Positions 60,099 to 64,000 of a stretch of 64,000 nucleotides of DNA are shown piece after piece. The notes below the pieces were generated by a model. That model saw only the letters and a program-made list of their open reading frames with translations, made no database searches and was not told the DNA's origin. The stretch comes from JBBRMG01 sp038230955. GTDB lineage: Bacteria; Patescibacteriota; Doudnabacteria; UBA920. A program made the translations under genes and the position numbers. How positions within the stretch are numbered: position 1 is the stretch's first letter; the number at the start of each line of letters is the position of its first letter. The stretch is taken from positions 1 to 64,000 of the forward strand of contig JBBRMG010000002.1 of the NCBI GenBank assembly GCA_038230955.1, read 5' to 3'.

Positions 60099-61442
60099 AT
60101 GGCAGAAGAAACATTAATTGAAGCTCAGACAACAGAAGGCGTAAAGCCGGAAGTTCAAGCTGTGAACACTGGTGTCATTACTGGTGATGCTGGTGCACAG
60201 ACCATGACTGATCTCATTGGCAGTGGTGCCGAAATCAAGGTCCTCAAAGCGGGCGACATGATTGAAGGAACTTTAATTACCGTTGGTAAGAATGAAGTTT
60301 ACATTGACCTGGTTGGATACGGTGTTGGCGTAGTTCGTGGCCGGGAATTGTATGACGACCAAGCTACTCTCGCCTCTTTAAAACCTGGTGACCAAATTTT
60401 TGCGTCAGTTGTTGAAACTGAAAATAAAGACGGCAACGTTGAATTGTCATTGCGCCAAGCCGGACAAGAACGGGTATGGCAGAAATTACGTGACCTTATG
60501 GATAGCAAAGAAATTGTATCAACCAAAATTTTGGCAGCCAACAAAGGCGGTCTTATGGTTGAGATTAACAATGTGATTGGTTTCTTGCCGGTATCCCAGT
60601 TGTCTTTGGAGCACTACCCTCGTGTTGAAGAAGGCGACAAGAATCGCATTCTGTCCGTGTTAAACACATATGTTGGGAGTAACTTTAATGTCCAAATTAT
60701 TACCGCTGACTCCAACGAAGAAAAACTGATCGTTTCTGAAAAGGCTGTATTTGAACAAGAAATGGAAGGCAAGTTGTCTCAGTTGAAGATTGCCGATGTT
60801 GTTACCGGTCAAGTCACCGGCGTTGTCGACTTCGGTGTATTCGTAAAGTTTGGTGAACTGGAAGGTTTGGTTCACATTTCCGAACTAGCCTGGCAGCGTA
60901 TTGAAAATCCGAAAGATTTGTACCATGTTGGTGATTCAGTCACTGCAAAAATTATTGCTATCGACAAGGGTCGCGTATCTCTGTCTATTAAGCAACTCCA
61001 GCCAGATCCATGGCAGGAGTCGGTGAAGAAGTATGGCATTGGACAGGTAGTCAAAGGGACTATCTCCAAAGTTATGCCATTCGGCGTATTCGTTGAATTA
61101 GATAAAGACATTCAAGGCTTGGCTCATTTAATGGAGCTGTCTCACGAGCCGGTAAAGTCCGCAGATGAGGTTGTAAAACCGGGCGAAGAATACGAGTTCA
61201 AGATTATTTCCATTGAACCGGCTGAGCATCGTTTGGGTTTGTCTATAAAGCAATTAACTGAAGCGCCGAAAAAGGCTGAGGGTGAAGCGGTTACCGAACC
61301 TGTGGCCACAGAGACTGCGGCTCCCGAAGGTGCTGAAGAAGCTGCTCCTGCCATTGAAGAGGTAGAGAAAGCAAAAGCAGAAGAGACCTCTGCAGAGGAA
61401 GCTCCGGCGCCTGAAGTTAAAGAAGAAGTCAAAGCCGAATAA
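60099..61442 (+). CDS. rpsA: S1-domain RNA-binding protein (ribosomal protein S1-like)
   Basis: 447 residues with four S1 OB-fold repeats: about 45-120 (DMIEGTLITVGKNEVYIDLV), 125-195, 215-285 (DVVTGQVTGVVDFGVFVKFG followed by VHISELAWQ) and 300-370 (GQVVKGTISKVMPFGVFVEL). A long acidic Ala/Glu tail follows. S1 helps recruit mRNA to the 30S subunit in many bacteria; in lineages with short S1 the role may be partial. The leader upstream looks like an attenuator. A terminator abuts tRNA-Leu on the other strand. Confidence 0.93.
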   Translation: MAEETLIEAQTTEGVKPEVQAVNTGVITGDAGAQTMTDLIGSGAEIKVLKAGDMIEGTLITVGKNEVYIDLVGYGVGVVRGRELYDDQATLASLKPGDQIFASVVETENKDGNVELSLRQAGQERVWQKLRDLMDSKEIVSTKILAANKGGLMVEINNVIGFLPVSQLSLEHYPRVEEGDKNRILSVLNTYVGSNFNVQIITADSNEEKLIVSEKAVFEQEMEGKLSQLKIADVVTGQVTGVVDFGVFVKFGELEGLVHISELAWQRIENPKDLYHVGDSVTAKIIAIDKGRVSLSIKQLQPDPWQESVKKYGIGQVVKGTISKVMPFGVFVELDKDIQGLAHLMELSHEPVKSADEVVKPGEEYEFKIISIEPAEHRLGLSIKQLTEAPKKAEGEAVTEPVATETAAPEGAEEAAPAIEEVEKAKAEETSAEEAPAPEVKEEVKAE

Positions 61443-61458
61443 CATACGATAGAAATTT

Positions 61459-61490
61459 AAAAAGCCTCACTATTATAGTGAGGCTTTTTT
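61459..61490 (+). terminator. Intrinsic terminator after the S1-domain gene
   Basis: AAAAAGCCTCACTA pairs with TAGTGAGGCTTTTT around a few nt, followed by T. Confidence 0.9.
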
Positions 61491-61576
61491 GGTGCCCGAG
61501 GTGGGACTTGAACCCACATGCCTATTCGGCACGACATTTTAAGTGTCGCGAGTATAACCAATTTCTCCACTCGGGC
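61490..61576 (-). tRNA. tRNA-Leu (anticodon UAA)
   Basis: 87 nt with encoded CCA. Acceptor GCCCGAG/CTCGGGC, anticodon stem CGACA/TGTCG with loop CTTAAAA (anticodon TAA), long variable arm as in class II tRNAs, T-loop TTCAAGT. No intron. Its 5' half overlaps the end of the HNH gene. Confidence 0.95.
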
Positions 61577-62054
61577 TTATTGTTTTACGCTTGCCTCTAC
61601 CGCGATATGTAGGAGTTAAGCTGTGACAGTTTGGGCAAAGAATTCTTAGATTCTCCATGCGATTATCGTGACGGTCCCCATTAATATGGTCTAACTCTAG
61701 AGGAGTATATCCATCAACGGTCTTTTCCGCCCAACCGCAATGTTCACAGTATCCAGGCTTCATTCCGGCCGCTATCAGTCTGGGTTTGAGTTTGTAGCTT
61801 TGATAGTAACTATGGCTAATCAATATCTCACCAAACGTTCTTTGGGGCTTACCAACGCCACTCATTCCTTTATTCCATGCCTGACCGGTAAAATGAGTAG
61901 TCTTGATTTTATACTGAACAATATATTTCTTTAGCTGATCATAGTTACCGCCAGCTGGACGTAATTTTAACCGAACTAAAACCTGTCTATAACTTTTACT
62001 ATTATAGACTGCATTTCTTAGTTCATCAATTGTCCAAGACCTTTTTCTATTCAT
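61539..62054 (-). CDS. HNH homing-type endonuclease overlapping tRNA-Leu
   Basis: 171 residues. N-terminal helix-turn-helix-like part (WTIDELRNAVYNSKSYRQVL), a middle DNA-binding stretch, then an HNH nuclease with zinc Cys: GYCEHCGWAEKT, LELDHINGDRHDNRMENLRI, LCPNCHSLTPTYRGRG. The HNH catalytic His-Asn layout (DHINGD...N..LRILCPNCH) is intact. The last ~12 codons run through the 5' half of tRNA-Leu and the TAA stop (61539-61541) is the tRNA's anticodon. Probably a mobile or recently fixed homing gene. Confidence 0.88.
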   Translation of the reverse strand: MNRKRSWTIDELRNAVYNSKSYRQVLVRLKLRPAGGNYDQLKKYIVQYKIKTTHFTGQAWNKGMSGVGKPQRTFGEILISHSYYQSYKLKPRLIAAGMKPGYCEHCGWAEKTVDGYTPLELDHINGDRHDNRMENLRILCPNCHSLTPTYRGRGKRKTISPSGEIGYTRDT

Positions 62055-62109
62055 ACATATAGTATGCCTAAGGTCTGATCAAATTATGTTAAAGAACTTA
62101 TCAAGCTTC

Positions 62110-62184
62110 TGGAGGTGCGAGCGGGAATCGAACCCGCGCATAGAGGTTTTGCAGACCACCGCGTTACCATTTCGCCATCGCACC
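62110..62184 (-). tRNA. tRNA-Cys (anticodon GCA)
   Basis: 75 nt with encoded CCA. Acceptor GGTGCGA/TCGCACC, anticodon GCA in loop TCTGCAAA, T-loop TTCGATT. Confidence 0.95.
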
Positions 62185-62240
62185 ACGTTTGGATAAAAGC
62201 TTACATATTGTAGCCGACTAGCGCATAAGATTCAAGAAAC

Positions 62241-62270
62241 AAAAACCCCCGCTTCGTAAGCGGGGGAAAA
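62241..62270. terminator. Terminator after the 62284 gene
   Basis: CCCCCGCTT/AAGCGGGGG with a CGT loop, flanked by A-runs on the 5' side and A-runs on the 3' side, usable mainly on the minus strand. Confidence 0.85.
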
Positions 62271-62283
62271 ATATAAATGTAGG

Positions 62284-63069
62284 TTACTTTTTTACCAGTT
62301 CTGCAGACCCTGCCAATGCAGTGTGCATTGTGTTGCCGTTATTGCTTACACGATCATAAGCTACTTGAGCAGACTGAGTCCACATATGATTTAACTGGAT
62401 CAACAAAGCTTGGTTGTTTCCAACCCAGTGGTTGGAAGCTTTCCCAGGACAAGGTTGTTTGTACAAACCACACATTTGCACCAGGGACATATCAGAGTAC
62501 TTTACTGCTGACTTGCGTGGATATTCGGTTAAGAAGTTATCCATGCTGACGATACCTTCACAGGTATTGTTGCCCATTTTCCATAATCGACCTCCACCTA
62601 TTCCCCAATAGTTATATGTACCAGGAAGGGAGTGAAGTCCGAGACCACTTTCAGCGTTTGCCAGCGACAAAATTTTGTCAGCATTCTTCAGGTCGACTAA
62701 CGTATCGACACAGTTGGCGAACGGCGAACCTCGGCTAGTTAAGTAATTGTGGAGGTTGTCTTTATATGTGTTTTTGGTTTGGAAATCCAAGTCATGAGCG
62801 GCCAATTCAGCGTAAGCTAATGACGGAATTTGTGATAGCTGGGCTACTTCTACGTTAGAAGCTGCTGCGACCACGATTTGGTCTTCGTTTGCAGGATTTG
62901 GTATTTGTCCTTTGACTTCAAAAACTTGAGCCGTCTTACCTTCATTCTGTAAGCTGAAATCAGCTTGGGCTACTAAATGGGGATATAGAATCCACACTAG
63001 AACCGGGATAAAAGCGAGAAACTGGATGCCTTTATCGATTGCAGAACCAAGGTTCAAGGAAGCTTTCAT
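62284..63069 (-). CDS. Exported glucosaminidase/lysozyme-like cell-wall hydrolase
   Basis: 261 residues. Signal or anchor helix at about 15-35, then a soluble part. The catalytic-type region resembles endo-beta-N-acetylglucosaminidases: LANAESGLGLHSLPGTYNYW, GIGGGRLWKMGN, and Cys pairs (NNTCEG, MCGLYKQPCPGK). The Glu in NAESGLG is the candidate catalytic acid. The promoter is at 63266-63294 and the leader of about 190 nt is rich in competing hairpins. Confidence 0.82.
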   Translation of the reverse strand: MKASLNLGSAIDKGIQFLAFIPVLVWILYPHLVAQADFSLQNEGKTAQVFEVKGQIPNPANEDQIVVAAASNVEVAQLSQIPSLAYAELAAHDLDFQTKNTYKDNLHNYLTSRGSPFANCVDTLVDLKNADKILSLANAESGLGLHSLPGTYNYWGIGGGRLWKMGNNTCEGIVSMDNFLTEYPRKSAVKYSDMSLVQMCGLYKQPCPGKASNHWVGNNQALLIQLNHMWTQSAQVAYDRVSNNGNTMHTALAGSAELVKK

Positions 63070-63258
63070 TTAATCAGATCAAATTCCTTTCTCCCCTTAA
63101 TAATAGAGTTATTACTACGGACCGTAAGTTTACTAAGACGGCTCTCTAAAAACGGGACTTACTATATGGATTTTACCTAAATATTGATAGAATCCCTATA
63201 TTTGGCCCGTTTTTGGGCTCTTTTGGTTAAACAAAAAGAGTGCCGAACTAGCACCTTA
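63070..63258 (-). promoter_or_regulatory. Structured leader of the cell-wall hydrolase gene
   Basis: Minus-strand RNA of about 190 nt with no reading frame of note. AAAAACGGG (63206-63214, plus shown as complement) can pair with CCCGTTTTT (63148-63156), enclosing AAATAT/ATATTT and GGATT/AATCC hairpins. GCCC/GGGC (63205-63218) would compete with the first. Mutually exclusive pairings are typical of riboswitches, but the sequence does not fit the c-di-AMP (ydaO) consensus, the class most often found before such genes. Confidence 0.4.
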
Positions 63259-63265
63259 CAAAGTC

Positions 63266-63294
63266 ATTATAGCAGAATTTTGACCTAAAATCAA
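63266..63294 (-). promoter_or_regulatory. Promoter of the cell-wall hydrolase gene
   Basis: Minus strand: TTGATT (63289-63294), 17-nt spacer, TATAAT (63266-63271). Confidence 0.75.
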
Positions 63295-63455
63295 GATGAA
63301 ATTGTCAGATTCAGCCATAAATAAGGGCAAAAACGTTTTTTTAGGCTTGCCGGAGCGGCGAATTGGCTTGTTTCAGAGGATTTTCAGATTTAGTGATATC
63401 TTTAACTTTCTTTGATGACAACTATGTTAGGCTCTAGTTAATTAATTTTAACCAT

Positions 63456-64000
63456 ATGCAATCGATAAAATTTTGTTTCATAGTGACTTTGTTGTTTGTG
63501 TTCCCTAACAATGTTTCAGCGGCTGGTGTTCATCATGCTAGAGTCTGTAGCGTTGCTAAAAAAGGAGGGCTAGCAAGTTGTAATGCTCAAGTTGTGGTTG
63601 ATGCACAAGGCCATCCGTTATTTAGGTCTGTTCCACTAGGGTTTAGCCCTCAACAATTGCGTAGTGCTTACGGTGTGAGTGGGCAGGCTAATACTCCATC
63701 TGTTGTAGCCATTGTTGATGCTTATGATGACCCTACTATCAAGAAAGACTTGGATATGTTTAGTCGGAAATTCGGGCTGTCCATATTACCTGATTGCCAA
63801 GGCCTGCCCACTAATGCGTTGCCCTGCTTTACTAAAATGAATCAACGGGGCAAAAAGGCTTTGCCCGTCCCTAATGCTGGGTGGGCCATGGAAATAGCTT
63901 TAGATGTGGAAGCAGTACACGCATTATGCGAAAATTGTTCAATATTATTAGTGGAGGCCGACTCTCCGAATACAAAAAATTTGCTGTTTGCCGAAGACAC
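63456..64000 (+). CDS. Secreted sedolisin-like (S53) peptidase, C-terminal part outside window
   Basis: Open from ATG 63456 to the right edge (181 codons seen). A signal peptide (MQSIKFCFIVTLLFVFPNNV, cleavage near VSAAG) leads to FSPQQLRSAYGVSGQANTPS and VAIVDAYDDPTIKKDLDMF, then WAMEIALDVEAVHALCENCS with the Glu and Asp of the S53 catalytic centre. The Ser-containing motif would lie beyond the edge. These are acid-active serine-carboxyl peptidases; here it is probably an exported degradative enzyme. Confidence 0.8.
   Translation, partial: MQSIKFCFIVTLLFVFPNNVSAAGVHHARVCSVAKKGGLASCNAQVVVDAQGHPLFRSVPLGFSPQQLRSAYGVSGQANTPSVVAIVDAYDDPTIKKDLDMFSRKFGLSILPDCQGLPTNALPCFTKMNQRGKKALPVPNAGWAMEIALDVEAVHALCENCSILLVEADSPNTKNLLFAED

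Noticed and set aside
61490..61576. Group I intron in tRNA-Leu(UAA)
   Set aside because: The anticodon stem and loop are continuous; the tRNA is uninterrupted.
63070..63258. ydaO (c-di-AMP) riboswitch
   Set aside because: Gene context fits, but the conserved purine-rich segments of that class are not visible.
34..64000. Alternative genetic code with TGA as sense codon
   Set aside because: Several clear genes (for example the CorC-type gene) end at TGA in sensible positions, so TGA is read as stop.

Overview
The window looks like the replication-origin region of a small-genome bacterium, most likely a member of the Patescibacteria (Candidate Phyla Radiation). The evidence is indirect: the dnaA/dnaN/recF versus rpmH/rnpA/yidD/yidC/jag origin layout, a YidC without a large extracytoplasmic domain, solute-binding proteins held by an N-terminal membrane helix instead of a lipobox, a VanW-type protein, a FemAB-type ligase next to a MurE-like ligase that lacks its first domain, a one-domain TsaB, and many short secreted proteins of unknown function. 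TGA behaves as a stop codon, so the code appears standard. No rRNA, CRISPR array, prophage or transposase gene was seen. Three tRNAs (Ile-UAU, Leu-UAA, Cys-GCA) are present, all with encoded CCA.

Layout. 1-7.5 kb: rpoC (cut by the left edge) and rpoB on the minus strand behind a promoter and a leader with a possible attenuator. 7.5-7.8 kb: two large inverted repeats. 8.3-11.7 kb: ruvA, a FemAB-type transferase, a MurE-like ligase and a short tsaB, then a small monocistronic unknown gene. 12-16.6 kb: an ABC-2 exporter, a membrane protein and uvrB. 16.7-18.7 kb: a small exported protein, rpsT and a RhuM-Fic protein. 18.8-23 kb: two divergent pairs of TrmB-type regulator and branched-chain-type solute-binding protein. 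23-31.2 kb (minus strand): polA, two surface/secreted proteins, a PilB/GspE ATPase and a degenerate DHH protein. 31.2-37.2 kb (plus strand): tsaE, vanW, ruvB, PH-domain protein, mannose-1-phosphate guanylyltransferase and a CorC/HlyC-type protein. 37.7-43.7 kb: recF-dnaN-dnaA facing rpmH-rnpA-yidD-yidC-jag, with DnaA-box-like sequences on both sides of dnaA. 44-50.8 kb: PBP1A, tyrS, ruvC-yebC-rsmI. 50.8-54.4 kb: a third TrmB regulator divergent from a complete amino-acid-type ABC importer. 54.4-64 kb: tRNAs, a HAD protein, gyrA, a possible small RNA, an S1-domain protein gene with an unusual leader, an HNH endonuclease overlapping tRNA-Leu, a cell-wall hydrolase and the start of a secreted sedolisin-like protease.

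The most notable signals are: (1) a family of nested hairpins at four places (7.5, 7.7, 17.7 and 43.7 kb) in which a conserved core sits inside locus-specific outer stems, two of which are intrinsic terminators; (2) an rpsA-like leader whose first ~60 nt can form an H-type pseudoknot and which ends in an intrinsic terminator before the gene; (3) an ABC ATPase fused to what looks like a TrmB-type sensor domain, next to a TrmB regulator; (4) TrmB/solute-binding-protein modules with operators of one geometry (4-bp arms or more, 7-bp spacer) over the -35 boxes; (5) an HNH gene whose stop codon is the anticodon of tRNA-Leu(UAA); (6) repeated -10 boxes 6-7 nt before start codons, pointing to leaderless mRNAs.
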